NCBI GenBank assembly: GCA_964291465.2
Contig: OZ219936.1
Coordinates: forward strand, 186,001 to 250,000
Reading direction: 5' to 3'
Length of the DNA stretch: 64,000 nt
Source: JAGWBJ01 sp964291465
GTDB taxonomy: Bacteria > Chloroflexota > Dehalococcoidia > Lucifugimonadales > JAGWBF01
Shown: positions 19,705 to 28,234 of the stretch, in pieces
How positions within the stretch are numbered: position 1 is the stretch's first letter
How the letters are laid out: each line of letters starts with the position of its first letter
Translations under genes and position numbers: made by a program
Notes under the pieces: model-generated
Databases searched by the model: none
What the model was told of the DNA's origin: nothing
The model's input: the letters and a program-made list of their open reading frames with translations, nothing else

Positions 19705-20685
19705 TCAGTCCCGGAAGCCCGAGGCCTCCCGCCACTCCAGGTACTCCCTGATGCCCGACACCAGGTCGTAGGCGGGCCGGAACCCCACATCCTCCCGCAG
19801 GCGCGTCACGTCCATGCAGCCGCGGGCCGTGTCCGGGCGGAGGCTCTGCTCCTGGCGGCCCGGGTCGTCGACGATCTGGACCGACGGCCTGGCCTCTTTC
19901 ATGGCCCGGGCGATCTCCTCCAGCGTGGGGGCATAGCCCGAGGCGATGTTGTACTCGCCGTAGGACAGGGACGGGGCATCGAGTATGGAGCATATGGCAG
20001 AGGCGGTGTCGGCCACGTAGGTGTAGTCCCGGCTGGCGGTGCGGTCGCCGAGGCGTATCGCATCGCCGCGGACCACGTCCCGGGTCCACTCGTACAGGAC
20101 GGACATCACGGCCCGGTGGCCCGTGACCCGCTCCATGGGGCCGTAGGGGGAGCTGAGGCGCGTGCTCACTGTCGGGAACCCGTGCAGCTCCCCGTAGCGG
20201 CGGGTGAGTAGCTCGCTGGCGTACTTGGTAGAGGCGTACAGTGTGTGTGGGTGGAGCTGGATCTCCTCCTGAAGGATGCCGGCCGGGTCCAGCCCCTCGC
20301 CGTACACCGATCCGGAGCTGACGTACAGGAACCTCTCCACGGACAGGGTGGTGGCCAGGTCCAGCAGGTTGGCCGTGCCCGTGACGTTGATGTCCACGAT
20401 GGAGCGGCTGCGGTCCCGCTCGATGTCCCGGCGGATGCCTGTGAACACGGCGGCGTGGACGATCTTGGTAACGCCGCGCCCGGCCGCTGCTCCCTCCAGG
20501 TCCGCGGGCTTCAATATGTCTCCCTGGACGTAGGTGATGGACGAGGAGTGCTCCGAGTGGTACGCCTTCACCAGGTCGTTGGGCGGCACCAGGTCGAAGC
20601 ACACCACCTCGTGCCCCCGCTGGGCCAGGGTCTTGACGATGTTGCTGGCGACGAAACCTGTCCCGCCGGTCACCAGAGTAGCCAC
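19705..20685 (-). CDS. NAD-dependent epimerase/dehydratase family protein
   Basis: The 326-residue extended SDR has VTGGTGFVASNIVKTL at the N-terminus for NAD binding, YVSSGSVYGEG with the catalytic Ser, and YASTKYASELL with catalytic Tyr and Lys. It probably acts on a nucleotide sugar or related polyol. It is transcribed after the HpaI-type aldolase on the same strand, 88 bases away, so the two may share a transcript. The exact substrate cannot be inferred. Confidence 0.88.
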   Translation of the reverse strand: MATLVTGGTGFVASNIVKTLAQRGHEVVCFDLVPPNDLVKAYHSEHSSSITYVQGDILKPADLEGAAAGRGVTKIVHAAVFTGIRRDIERDRSRSIVDINVTGTANLLDLATTLSVERFLYVSSGSVYGEGLDPAGILQEEIQLHPHTLYASTKYASELLTRRYGELHGFPTVSTRLSSPYGPMERVTGHRAVMSVLYEWTRDVVRGDAIRLGDRTASRDYTYVADTASAICSILDAPSLSYGEYNIASGYAPTLEEIARAMKEARPSVQIVDDPGRQEQSLRPDTARGCMDVTRLREDVGFRPAYDLVSGIREYLEWREASGFRD

Positions 20686-20773
20686 GTTGTCCGCCTTTCC
20701 GGGCCCGCAGGGCCCATCACGTTGTCACTTGACCGCCCGGCCTCCGGCCTTGGGCACGGGACGGGGCCACGGC

Positions 20774-21535
20774 TCAGCCGCCCTTGGCCCGGACCTTGGA
20801 GAGGAACCCGTCAGCGCCGCCGCTGAGCCACGGGAGCCAGCTCGTCAGGAAGAAGCGCGCCCCTTTCTCGATGTACCCCTCGACCGTGTCGTCGGCCACC
20901 AGCGCTCCGGCGACCCTGCCCGCCGCCGTGATGCGCTCGATGCACCGGTCGATGACCGCCAGCACCTCCGGGTGGCGCGGCTGGCCCGTATACCCCATGG
21001 TCTGGGCCAGGTCCGACGGGGCCATGAAGTACACGTCTATGCCGTCCACAGACAGTATCTCGTCCAGGTTGTCGACGGCCTCCGTCTCCTCCAGGAGGGC
21101 CACCACCAACGTCTCCTCGTTGGACCTGCGGAAGTAGTCTGCAACGCCGTAGGACTGCCGCCCGGCGTACATGCCCCGGTACCCCTCGGGGCCGTACTTT
21201 GCCGACTTGGCCGCCCGTTCGGCCTCCTGCTTGCTGTTGACGTGTGGCACCACGATGCCCGTGGCCCCCACGTCCAGCGCCCTGGTGATGAGCCAGGGCT
21301 CGTTGCTGTTGACGCGGCAGACGGAGGTGACTCCCCACAGGTCGCAGGCGCGGGTCATGTGGGCCACCTGCTCCCAGGTCAGGGAGCCGTGCTCCGTCTC
21401 CAGCCACATGCCATCGAAACCCGACTCTCCCATGTAGTCGATGACGTCGGGGCTGTTGGGACCCCCGCCCAGTACGGTGGCGCACCCGCCTTCCCTCAGG
21501 ACTCTCTTGACCCGGTTCTGCCTCATATCGGCCAT
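20774..21535 (-). CDS. HpcH/HpaI aldolase family protein
   Basis: The 253-residue class II pyruvate-type aldolase has GFDGMWLETEHG (metal- and substrate-binding region), VCRVNSNEP with the conserved Arg, TGIVVPHVNSKQEA and YFMAPSDLAQTMGYTGQP. AAGGAGGTAGG sits just before the ATG. Such enzymes cleave 2-keto-3-deoxy or 4-hydroxy-2-oxo acids to pyruvate and an aldehyde. Length is normal. Confidence 0.9.
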   Translation of the reverse strand: MADMRQNRVKRVLREGGCATVLGGGPNSPDVIDYMGESGFDGMWLETEHGSLTWEQVAHMTRACDLWGVTSVCRVNSNEPWLITRALDVGATGIVVPHVNSKQEAERAAKSAKYGPEGYRGMYAGRQSYGVADYFRRSNEETLVVALLEETEAVDNLDEILSVDGIDVYFMAPSDLAQTMGYTGQPRHPEVLAVIDRCIERITAAGRVAGALVADDTVEGYIEKGARFFLTSWLPWLSGGADGFLSKVRAKGG

Positions 21536-21546
21536 CCTACCTCCTT

Positions 21547-21593
21547 AGCGGCGCCCAAGGCGCCAAGCCGGAGCGGCGCCCACGGCGCCAAGC
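21547..21593 (+). repeat. direct repeat with GGCGCC palindromes
   Basis: Two 22-base copies (21547-21568 and 21572-21593) each contain two GGCGCC sites and differ by one base. They sit in the divergent region between the aldolase and the glycosyltransferase, just upstream of the aldolase ribosome binding site. Confidence 0.6.
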
Positions 21594-21794
21594 GCGACGC
21601 CCGGCATAGGTCAGGCTACCATCGAGTCGAGAGCCCGGTCAACATGCGTGGACCCGGGCCCCAGCCGCCCGGCTCCAGCCTGCGCCGGAACGGGCGAATC
21701 CCCGCCGCTGAGTCGTTGCGGTCCTTGTTGACTTGTGTGGTATCGTTACTTGATTCTTGCGGCAGGGTAGACGGTCAGGAAGAAGGGGTGTTGA

Positions 21795-23144
21795 GTGTCG
21801 GAAGCTGTAACAGGGACGGATGGCGTAACAGTCGCCGCCGGTCCTTCCCACAAGAATAACGGAGCTTCCCGAGAGGCGTCCGTAGAGCTCCTGAACGAGA
21901 TCTCCGCTCAAGGGCTGGACAGTGTGCGTGTTGGGGACCTGTCCATCGAGAGCTATGCGTCCGCCGCCGGACGGGACACGGTGGACGCCCTGAAGGAGCT
22001 GGCGTCGGACCTGAAGGGGGCCCGGGTGCTCCAGCTGAACTCCACGCCCTACGGAGGGGGCGTCGCCGAGCTGCTGCGCTCTCACGTACCACTCCTCAGG
22101 AGCCTGGGCATCGACGCCCACTGGAAGACCATCCGCGGCGACGACCCCTTCTTCAACGTGACCAAGGGCTTCCACAACGCCCTCCAGGGCGGCGCGTATC
22201 AGCTGGACGACGCCGGCCGGGACGCCTACCTGGCCACCAACCAGCGGAACTCCCGGCGCCTGGATGACGGCTACGACTTCGTGGTGGTCCACGACCCCCA
22301 ACCCCTGCCCATCAGGGCCCTCCACGGCGGCGCGGGGGCCAGGTGGGTCTGGCGGTGCCACATCGACACGTCGGCACCCGATCCGGCGGTGTGGGACTTC
22401 CTGCGGCCGTACACCGAGCCCTACGACGCCATGGTGTTCACCATGGACGCCTACGTCTCCCCCGACATCCCCGCGGAGAAGGTCTCCCTGATACCTCCGG
22501 CCATCGACCCCCTGAGCCCCAAGAACCTCTCTCTGAGCAAGGAGCTGTGCAGGAGGATCGTCAACTGGCTGGGCATCGACCCGGACAGGCCCCTGGTCAC
22601 GCAGGTGTCCCGCTTCGACCCGTGGAAGGACCCCATGGGCGTCATACAGGCGTACAGGATGGTCAGGGAGCAGGTGCCCGGCCTCCAGCTCGCCATGTTG
22701 GGGCACCTGGCCATGGACGACCCCGAGGGCTGGCGGATATACGACCAGGTGGTCGAGGCGACCGGGGGCGACACCGACATCTACCTGTTCACCAACTACA
22801 CGGCGGCCAGCAGCATCGAAGTCAACGCCTTCCAACGCTACTCCGACGTGGTGGTCCAGAAGTCCATACGGGAAGGGTTCGGGCTGGTCGTGTCCGAGGC
22901 CCTCTGGAAGGGCAGCCCCGTCGTGGCGGGCCGCGCCGGGGGGATACCCATGCAGCTCGAAGACGGCCGCGACGGCTACCTGGTGGACAGCATCGAGCAG
23001 TGCGCCGAGAAGGTCTTGCACCTCCTTCAAAACCCGGCCAAGGCCCGCAGGATGGGCCGGAACGGCCGCAAGCACATACGCGCCAACTTCCTCACGCCAA
23101 GGCTGCTGTCCGACGAGATCAGGCTGCTGAAGTCGCTGGCCTAA
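21795..23144 (+). CDS. treT: GT4 glycosyltransferase, trehalose synthase (TreT)-like
   Basis: The 449-residue retaining GT-B glycosyltransferase has LNSTPYGGGVAELL after a 65-residue N-terminal extension. That motif is a hallmark of the TreT/trehalose phosphorylase group. VTQVSRFDPWKDPMGVI starts the second domain, and REGFGLVVSEALWKGSPVV is the donor-binding E-x7-E motif. TreT joins NDP-glucose and glucose to make trehalose, a compatible solute. The GTG start has AGAAGGGG upstream; a TTGACT at 21728-21733 may be its -35. Confidence 0.82.
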   Translation: MSEAVTGTDGVTVAAGPSHKNNGASREASVELLNEISAQGLDSVRVGDLSIESYASAAGRDTVDALKELASDLKGARVLQLNSTPYGGGVAELLRSHVPLLRSLGIDAHWKTIRGDDPFFNVTKGFHNALQGGAYQLDDAGRDAYLATNQRNSRRLDDGYDFVVVHDPQPLPIRALHGGAGARWVWRCHIDTSAPDPAVWDFLRPYTEPYDAMVFTMDAYVSPDIPAEKVSLIPPAIDPLSPKNLSLSKELCRRIVNWLGIDPDRPLVTQVSRFDPWKDPMGVIQAYRMVREQVPGLQLAMLGHLAMDDPEGWRIYDQVVEATGGDTDIYLFTNYTAASSIEVNAFQRYSDVVVQKSIREGFGLVVSEALWKGSPVVAGRAGGIPMQLEDGRDGYLVDSIEQCAEKVLHLLQNPAKARRMGRNGRKHIRANFLTPRLLSDEIRLLKSLA

Positions 23145-23432
23145 GGCGCGGACATCAGGGTCGAGCCACCTTGGGACGCCCCACAGAGCGTGGGCCGTCC
23201 GTACCACCGCACACATCCCGGGTGAGAGAAGTCCGACACGATCGGCTGACCCCGCCTCTCGTGACTCGTCCGAGTGTGATTCCGAGCCGCAGGCTAGGAA
23301 TCCAGGAGACCCGCGACAACGAGCACGCCATGCCGCAGGGCCAAGGGCTCGGTGATTGCCGGCACTAGCGTGTACGAGCTGGTCGGGCTATAGCCGCCGC
23401 TACAGCCATGCCGGCCAGGAGCGCCGGCTCAC
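23145..23432. other. intergenic region, no gene seen
   Basis: I see no credible gene. Around 23277-23305 is a reverse-oriented copy of the palindromic repeat found between the two SDR genes (ATTCCGAGCCGCAGGCTAGG). The rest is unremarkable up to the promoter of the glutaredoxin gene. Confidence 0.5.
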
Positions 23433-23461
23433 TTGCCACACCCTTGGCCCCATGCTACCAT
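23433..23461 (+). promoter_or_regulatory. promoter of the selenoprotein glutaredoxin gene
   Basis: TTGCCA at 23433-23438, a 17-base spacer and TACCAT at 23456-23461. It lies 69 bases before the GTG start and has the same geometry as the better promoters in this window. Confidence 0.5.
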
Positions 23462-23529
23462 GCGTTACGAGCGGGGGCCTCGGCAGGCCCTCGCTCCAGC
23501 GCCAGCCTGCACCCCCACCGGAGGCCGCC

Positions 23530-23742
23530 GTGGACAAGCCCATCGTATACACACTGGCCACCTGACCCACCTGCGTCAAGCTGCGAGAGTCGTGGGCTCT
23601 CCAGGGGATCGACTACGAAGAGCGCCAGGTGGACGACAACCAGGAGTGGCTGGACCAGCTCCTGGAGTACTCGGACTCGGCGCCGACCATCATCCACCCC
23701 GACGGCCGCGTGGAGATAGGCTTCGAAGGGGAGGTGGGGTGA
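23530..23742 (+). CDS. glutaredoxin-like selenoprotein (U-P-T-C), TGA-containing
   Basis: The gene starts at GTG with GGAGG five bases upstream. It encodes VDKPIVYTLAT, an in-frame TGA at 23563-23565, then PTCVKLRESWALQGIDYEER and continues to a TGA stop at 23740-23742: 70 residues with the readthrough. The product is a small NrdH/glutaredoxin-type protein: strand, active site, helix, then SAPTIIHPDGRVEIGFEG with the cis-Pro strand pair. The TGA falls exactly on the first Cys of the family CPTC motif, so reading it as selenocysteine gives U-P-T-C. A SECIS-like hairpin follows. A cytoplasmic thiol or selenol oxidoreductase role is expected. A premature stop is the alternative; the rest of the frame shows no decay. 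Confidence 0.8.
23581..23604 (+). promoter_or_regulatory. putative bacterial SECIS hairpin
   Basis: Starting 15 bases after the TGA, CTG pairs with CAG and GAGAG with CTCTC, separated by one bulged C (23584). The 7-base apical loop TCGTGGG spans 23590-23596, about 25 bases from the TGA. Known bacterial SECIS elements are hairpins directly after UGA with a bulge and a short loop containing GU or G at a similar distance. Pairing was done by hand. Confidence 0.6.
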
Positions 23743-23818
23743 GCGCTGGCATAGGGGCGGCGTGGCCGTCCGGGGAACCCAGGGCACGGGCAACGACCAA
23801 CGAGGAGGGACCGGGACT

Positions 23819-24784
23819 ATGAGCAAGAGCGCCGAGTTTCGCAGGCTTCTGGCCTCGGAGCCGTACGTGTTCACCACGGGAATGTTCACGCCCCTGCAGG
23901 CCAAGATAGCCCAGGCCGTGGGGCTCAAGTGCGTATACATGAGCGGGCTCTCGTCGGCGCTGGGCCACCTGGGCAGGGCCGACCTGGGGTTCCCCACCAT
24001 GACCGAGATGACGGGCTGGGCCAAGAACATGGTCTCGGCCACGGACCTCCCGGTCATCTCCGACGCCGACGACGGCTACGGCAACGCCCTGATCACCCAG
24101 CGGACGGTGCAGGAGTACGAGCGTACCGGCGTGGCCGGCATACACATCGAGGACCAGCGGCTCCCCAAGCGCTGCGGCCACTTGGCCGGCAAGTACTGCA
24201 TACCCGTCGAGGAGGCGGTCCTGAAGATAAGGGCCGCCGTCGAGGCCAAGTCCGACCCCGACTTCTTCATAATAGCCCGCACCGACGCCGTCAGCGCGGT
24301 GGGCGGCAGCCTGGAGGAGGCCATCGACCGGGGCAAGCGGTACGCCGACGCCGGGGCCGACATGGTGTGGTCCGAGTTCCCGGGCACGGACCTGGCCGAC
24401 GCCGAGGTGTTCGCCCGGGAGATACAGGGCTCCTTCCCCGGCACCCCCATGGCCTTCAACTACTCCTCCTCCCTGAGCTGGTCGGTGCTGGAAAATCCGC
24501 CCTCCTTCAAGGACCTGGCCGACATGGGGTACAGGTTCATCTTCATAAGCCTGGGGGCCATCCACGCGGCCATGTACGCCGAGTGGGACTTCCTCAAGGA
24601 CTTGGCGGACAACCAGGAGCAGGCGCAGCTACGTCTGGAGCGCCTGACCAGGGGCCACCCCACGGAGAACCACCACACCATGGGCGACTTCCAGCACTAC
24701 CAGAAGCTGGAGGAGAAGTACCTGCCCGAGCAGATGGTCAGGGAGAGGTACAGCACCACCGAGGGGTTCGGCGCCCGCCCCTGA
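23819..24784 (+). CDS. isocitrate lyase/PEP mutase superfamily protein
   Basis: The 321-residue TIM-barrel enzyme has the catalytic signature LPKRCGH around residue 121, found in isocitrate and methylisocitrate lyases. VYMSGLSSALG and SDADDGYGNA bind Mg2+ and substrate. The start at 23819 follows CGAGGAGGGACC. Two long C-terminal segments after residue 215 (FNYSSSLSW and FISLGAIHAAMY) are closer to isocitrate lyase than to PEP mutase. It may supply glyoxylate and succinate. A more distant paralogue lies at 41843-42718. Confidence 0.82.
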   Translation: MSKSAEFRRLLASEPYVFTTGMFTPLQAKIAQAVGLKCVYMSGLSSALGHLGRADLGFPTMTEMTGWAKNMVSATDLPVISDADDGYGNALITQRTVQEYERTGVAGIHIEDQRLPKRCGHLAGKYCIPVEEAVLKIRAAVEAKSDPDFFIIARTDAVSAVGGSLEEAIDRGKRYADAGADMVWSEFPGTDLADAEVFAREIQGSFPGTPMAFNYSSSLSWSVLENPPSFKDLADMGYRFIFISLGAIHAAMYAEWDFLKDLADNQEQAQLRLERLTRGHPTENHHTMGDFQHYQKLEEKYLPEQMVRERYSTTEGFGARP

Positions 24785-24855
24785 CCACCGCAAGGCCATC
24801 CAAGACACGCCCTTGGGTCGAAGTCCACCCCCAGTCCATCCAACGAGGAGGAGAC

Positions 24856-25440
24856 ATGGCCAGACAGACTAGCGTGGTGACTCCGGAGAGGTTCGCCAGC
24901 GGGTTCACCTACCAGGAGTACGTGGACCAGATCAAGGTCAACAAGAGCTGGTTCGAGAAGCTGTACGACTCCTTCCACCTTGCCGACGAAGACGCGGAGT
25001 TCTTCCGCCGTGCCGCAGGCCAGGCGGGCGGCCCGGCCAAGATGATGGTCATCGGCGAGGACTGGTGCCCCGACGTGTACCGGGGCATGCCCGTGGCGGC
25101 CCGCATCGCCGAGGCGGGCGGTTTCGAGATGCGGGTGTTCCCCAGGGACTCCCACATGGACATCATGAACGAGTTCCTCAAAGAGGGAAAATACGCTTCC
25201 ATACCGGCGGTGGTGTTCTACACCGGGGACCACGAGTACATCGACCACTGGATAGAGCGCCCCGCCGTGGCCGACCGGGAGATGGACGAGATCCAGGAGC
25301 GCGTGAAACGAGAGAACCCCGACGCCGACGAGCAGCGGGTCCGCGCCCTGGCCCGCCCCTTGAACCAGGAGCGGTTCGCCGAGTGGATGCGTCACTCGGT
25401 TGCCGAGATACGGGCCATGCTCTCCAAGCACTTGGGCTGA
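24856..25440 (+). CDS. thioredoxin-like protein with single-Cys WCPD motif
   Basis: The 194-residue protein has a helical N-terminal region, then a thioredoxin-like core starting KMMVIGEDWCPDVYRG. The CxxC is reduced to one Cys (WCPDV). A cis-Pro position follows in YASIPAVVFYT. C-terminal residues from 135 are charged and helical. GAGGAGGAGAC precedes the ATG. It lies 71 bases after the isocitrate-lyase-family gene and close to the selenoprotein glutaredoxin, all co-directional. Similar proteins are annotated only as thioredoxin family; function unknown. Confidence 0.75.
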   Translation: MARQTSVVTPERFASGFTYQEYVDQIKVNKSWFEKLYDSFHLADEDAEFFRRAAGQAGGPAKMMVIGEDWCPDVYRGMPVAARIAEAGGFEMRVFPRDSHMDIMNEFLKEGKYASIPAVVFYTGDHEYIDHWIERPAVADREMDEIQERVKRENPDADEQRVRALARPLNQERFAEWMRHSVAEIRAMLSKHLG

Positions 25441-25490
25441 GGGTGCCTGCCTCCAGCCAGAGTTGCCACGAAGACGGGATGGCGCGGCCT

Positions 25491-25540
25491 CCCCACCACT
25501 GGGTCCCGGCCTGCACCGGGACGACGCGGGCAGGCGAACG
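25491..25540. repeat. dispersed palindromic intergenic repeat
   Basis: GGGTCCCGGCCTGCACCGGG followed by ACGACG is one copy of a family whose other clear members are at 48893-48945 and 55036-55090. It lies between convergent genes, where such elements often act as or replace terminators. Confidence 0.55.
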
Positions 25541-25589
25541 CGGGGCTGGTGTAGGAGCGGGGGCCCTCCCGGCCGTCGATACGTGGTCG

Positions 25590-27650
25590 CTACGGTCGGG
25601 CGACTGTCAGCGTGTAGGGGGCTGGGGTCAGGGTCCCGGGGGCCAGGGCCGCCACCACCACGATCAGGTCGTCCAGGTCCTTCAGGCCGGTGACCGTGAG
25701 CTCGCCCCGGTTGTCCCCGTCCAGGGGAATCTCCCGCACCCGGACCTGGTCGCCCACCTCTATTGTCCGCACGACGTAGTCCTGGGGGACGGGGCCGTCG
25801 ACCCAGGCGAACCCGTCGGCCTCCCAGCCGCCGTCCCGGTCCAGCGGCGGCCCGCCCTCTAGGGACAGGCCTGAGACGCAGAACCCCAGGCCGTTGATAG
25901 CGTCGTCGGTCACGTGGCTGAACCGCAGCAGCACGACGCCCCCGGAGTAGGCGCCCAGGTCCACCTGCTGGTCCACCCAGCCGTCGCTCCGGCCCGTGTA
26001 GCCGGGGCCGTAGCTGTTGCCCACTGGGTTGTGCCCCGAGGAGGCGGGGGCGGCGACGATGTCCCAGGTCTCGCCGCCGTCGGTGGAGACCTGCAGGTAG
26101 CCGTAGTCCCAGTCCTCCTCGATATCGAACCAGACGTTGTACCGGAGCACGGCGTCCTCCGCCCCGGTCAGGTCCACCTCCCGGGTCAGCGTGGAGGTGA
26201 TGGAGTCGCCACGGTTGCTCCACCAGCAGCCGCCGCCCTGGGGCAGCTCCGGCACCAGCGGGACTCCCGTGTTTCCCTGGAAGCGGACCACCACGTCGCC
26301 CTCGATTATGTCAATGGCCGTGTACTCGGCCGAGTACTGGTCGATGGATGACGTCCGTGTTCCGGGCTCGTCCATCCGCCCGGTGGCGCGGACGCCCACC
26401 TCCCTGCCCGGGTAGCCGTAGGGCCCGCTGGGAGCGTCCAGGTAGTTGGCCACGGTCCAGTCGCCAAAGACGTCTCGAAAGGTGACGTCGTAGCCCAGCC
26501 TGGACAGGTAAGCGTCCACCCCCTGGATGCCGTCCGCCGGCTCCGTCACGAGAAGGACGATGTCCTGCACCGTCCCGTAGCGGCCGGTCAGATACTCGAA
26601 GAACAGGTTGCCCGCGCCATAGTGGACGCTGTTGAGGCCGTCCAAAGGCCAGTTGACCAGCGAGCCGCCGGGGGACTGGAGGAAGGCCCGGGGGCTCAGG
26701 GTCTCGTATCCGGCGACGGCTGTCGCCACCTCCGCCAGGCCCTCGTTCACCCAGGTCTCCTCGGAGGGATCGGCGTTCCAGTGGATGGCGTGCTGCAGCT
26801 CGTGGGCCAGGACGGCCAGGTACTGGCGGGAGCCGACCCTCAGGCCCGACGACATGTATATCATCTCGCGCTGGTTGCTATGCTCACGTACCACCGTCGG
26901 GTACTCGTTCACCGAGGAGAAGTAGCCTCCGGCCCCGCTCAGCCGGGCGTGAAGGATGGTGAGGTGGGGATCGTTGTCCACTCCAGGCACCCATTCGGTG
27001 CCGAACGCGGCGGTGACCCGGGGGTATATCTGCCCCTCGAAGGCCTCTGCCGCCTTCTCCAGGTCGTCCCGGGATACCCGGAGCCCCTCCTCCACGTACC
27101 AGTAGGCGTGAGGGCTCACCAGGGCCAGCGTGGCCTCGCTCTGGTAGTTGCTGACGTCGCTGAGGTCCGTCAGCCAGAAGGTGTCCACCCGCCCCTCGGC
27201 ATAGCTGACGGGCTCGGCGTTAACCACCCGGGGTATGGGGTCGCTGCTCTTGAGCACCAGGGATGCCGTCAGATGGTACAGGTCCCTCTCCGGCGGGACG
27301 GGGAAGGCCCCGGAGGTGGCTGGGGCGCCGGCGGGGTCGACGGAGGACGGGGACGGCCGGCCGGCGGAGGGCGACCGAGTACGGTCAGGGGCAGGGGAGG
27401 TGGGCGCGGGAGTCGACGCCCCACCGACCGTGGGCGCGTCTCCAGGCGCGGGGGTGGGAGACGGCCGTGCCTCCGGGCTCGCGGAGGAGACCTCCGGCGG
27501 CGCGGGGAGCGGCGTCTCGCCTGCCGGGGTGCGCCCCGCATCCGAACAGGCGCCCAGCAGCACGGCCGCGGCGGCAAGCAGGCACGCCGCGCCCGCCGCC
27601 AGGGCCCCGAGCCGGGTCGTCGGGCCCGACTGTCCGGGGCCGCCGCCCAT
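25590..27650 (-). CDS. lipoprotein zinc metalloprotease-like protein
   Basis: The 686-residue protein has a signal peptide ending in LLGAC (lipobox), then a disordered Pro/Ser/Thr-rich region to about residue 110. The gluzincin motif HELQH at residues 283-287 is followed by WVNEGLAE with Glu303 or Glu307 as third zinc ligand. The C-terminal half carries a beta-sandwich (WWSNRGDSITSTLTREVDL, later WDIVAAPASSGHNP) like the MAM-type domain after immune-inhibitor-A peptidases. It probably degrades extracellular protein at the cell surface. The stop of pth lies only 14 bases upstream. Confidence 0.75.
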   Translation of the reverse strand: MGGGPGQSGPTTRLGALAAGAACLLAAAAVLLGACSDAGRTPAGETPLPAPPEVSSASPEARPSPTPAPGDAPTVGGASTPAPTSPAPDRTRSPSAGRPSPSSVDPAGAPATSGAFPVPPERDLYHLTASLVLKSSDPIPRVVNAEPVSYAEGRVDTFWLTDLSDVSNYQSEATLALVSPHAYWYVEEGLRVSRDDLEKAAEAFEGQIYPRVTAAFGTEWVPGVDNDPHLTILHARLSGAGGYFSSVNEYPTVVREHSNQREMIYMSSGLRVGSRQYLAVLAHELQHAIHWNADPSEETWVNEGLAEVATAVAGYETLSPRAFLQSPGGSLVNWPLDGLNSVHYGAGNLFFEYLTGRYGTVQDIVLLVTEPADGIQGVDAYLSRLGYDVTFRDVFGDWTVANYLDAPSGPYGYPGREVGVRATGRMDEPGTRTSSIDQYSAEYTAIDIIEGDVVVRFQGNTGVPLVPELPQGGGCWWSNRGDSITSTLTREVDLTGAEDAVLRYNVWFDIEEDWDYGYLQVSTDGGETWDIVAAPASSGHNPVGNSYGPGYTGRSDGWVDQQVDLGAYSGGVVLLRFSHVTDDAINGLGFCVSGLSLEGGPPLDRDGGWEADGFAWVDGPVPQDYVVRTIEVGDQVRVREIPLDGDNRGELTVTGLKDLDDLIVVVAALAPGTLTPAPYTLTVARP

Positions 27651-27664
27651 CCGCCGAGGGCCGG

Positions 27665-28222
27665 TCAGTTGAACCTGCCCATAGCCATCTCGATCCCCTC
27701 ATCCAGCAAGCACCGCACGGCCTGCTCCACCGTCGCCACCGACTCTTCTATGACCCGGCGCTCGTCGGCTCTCAGGGGCTTCAGTACGTGGTCCATGCCG
27801 ACGACGCCCTCGGGGGCCTTGCCGATGCCCATCCTGACCCTGGGGAACTCCTGGCTCGCGATGGCGTCGATGACCGACCGGACGCCGTTGTGTCCCGCGG
27901 CGCTGCCGCCCCGGCGGATTCTCACCTTGCCAAGGGGCAGGTCCATCTCGTCGTATATTACGAGCAGGTCCCCGGGCTTGGATGCGAACCGGGTGAGCAG
28001 GTAAGCCACCGCGGCGCCGCTGTCGTTCATGAAGGTCCTGGGCTTGGCCAGGACCACCTCGTGCCCGTCCACCGAGCCCCGGCCCAGGGCCGCCAGCTTG
28101 CGCCGCTCCCTGAAGGGCACGTTCCACTCCCGAGACATGTGCTCCACGCACCGGAACCCCACGTTGTGGCGGCTGTTGGCGTATCTTCTGCCGGGGTTGC
28201 CCAGGCCTACGATGAGCCGCAT
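27665..28222 (-). CDS. pth: peptidyl-tRNA hydrolase
   Basis: The 185-residue enzyme frees tRNA from peptidyl-tRNA released by stalled ribosomes. The N-terminus MRLIVGLGNPGRRYANSRHNVGF contains the conserved Asn and the catalytic His19. KPRTFMNDSG, YDEMDLPLGK and GGSAAGHNGVRS are the remaining family motifs. It sits 12 bases downstream of ligA and is probably co-transcribed with it. Confidence 0.95.
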   Translation of the reverse strand: MRLIVGLGNPGRRYANSRHNVGFRCVEHMSREWNVPFRERRKLAALGRGSVDGHEVVLAKPRTFMNDSGAAVAYLLTRFASKPGDLLVIYDEMDLPLGKVRIRRGGSAAGHNGVRSVIDAIASQEFPRVRMGIGKAPEGVVGMDHVLKPLRADERRVIEESVATVEQAVRCLLDEGIEMAMGRFN

Positions 28223-28234
28223 TGCAGGATGGCC

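Noticed and set aside
21728..21756. Full promoter before the TreT-like gene
   Set aside because: TTGACT is present, but no acceptable -10 is found at 16-18 bases, so it is mentioned only with the gene.
23356..23565. 70-residue frame ending at the glutaredoxin TGA
   Set aside because: Only its last 11 codons are gene-like; the part before 23530 lies upstream of the Shine-Dalgarno and looks non-coding. The real gene goes through the TGA.
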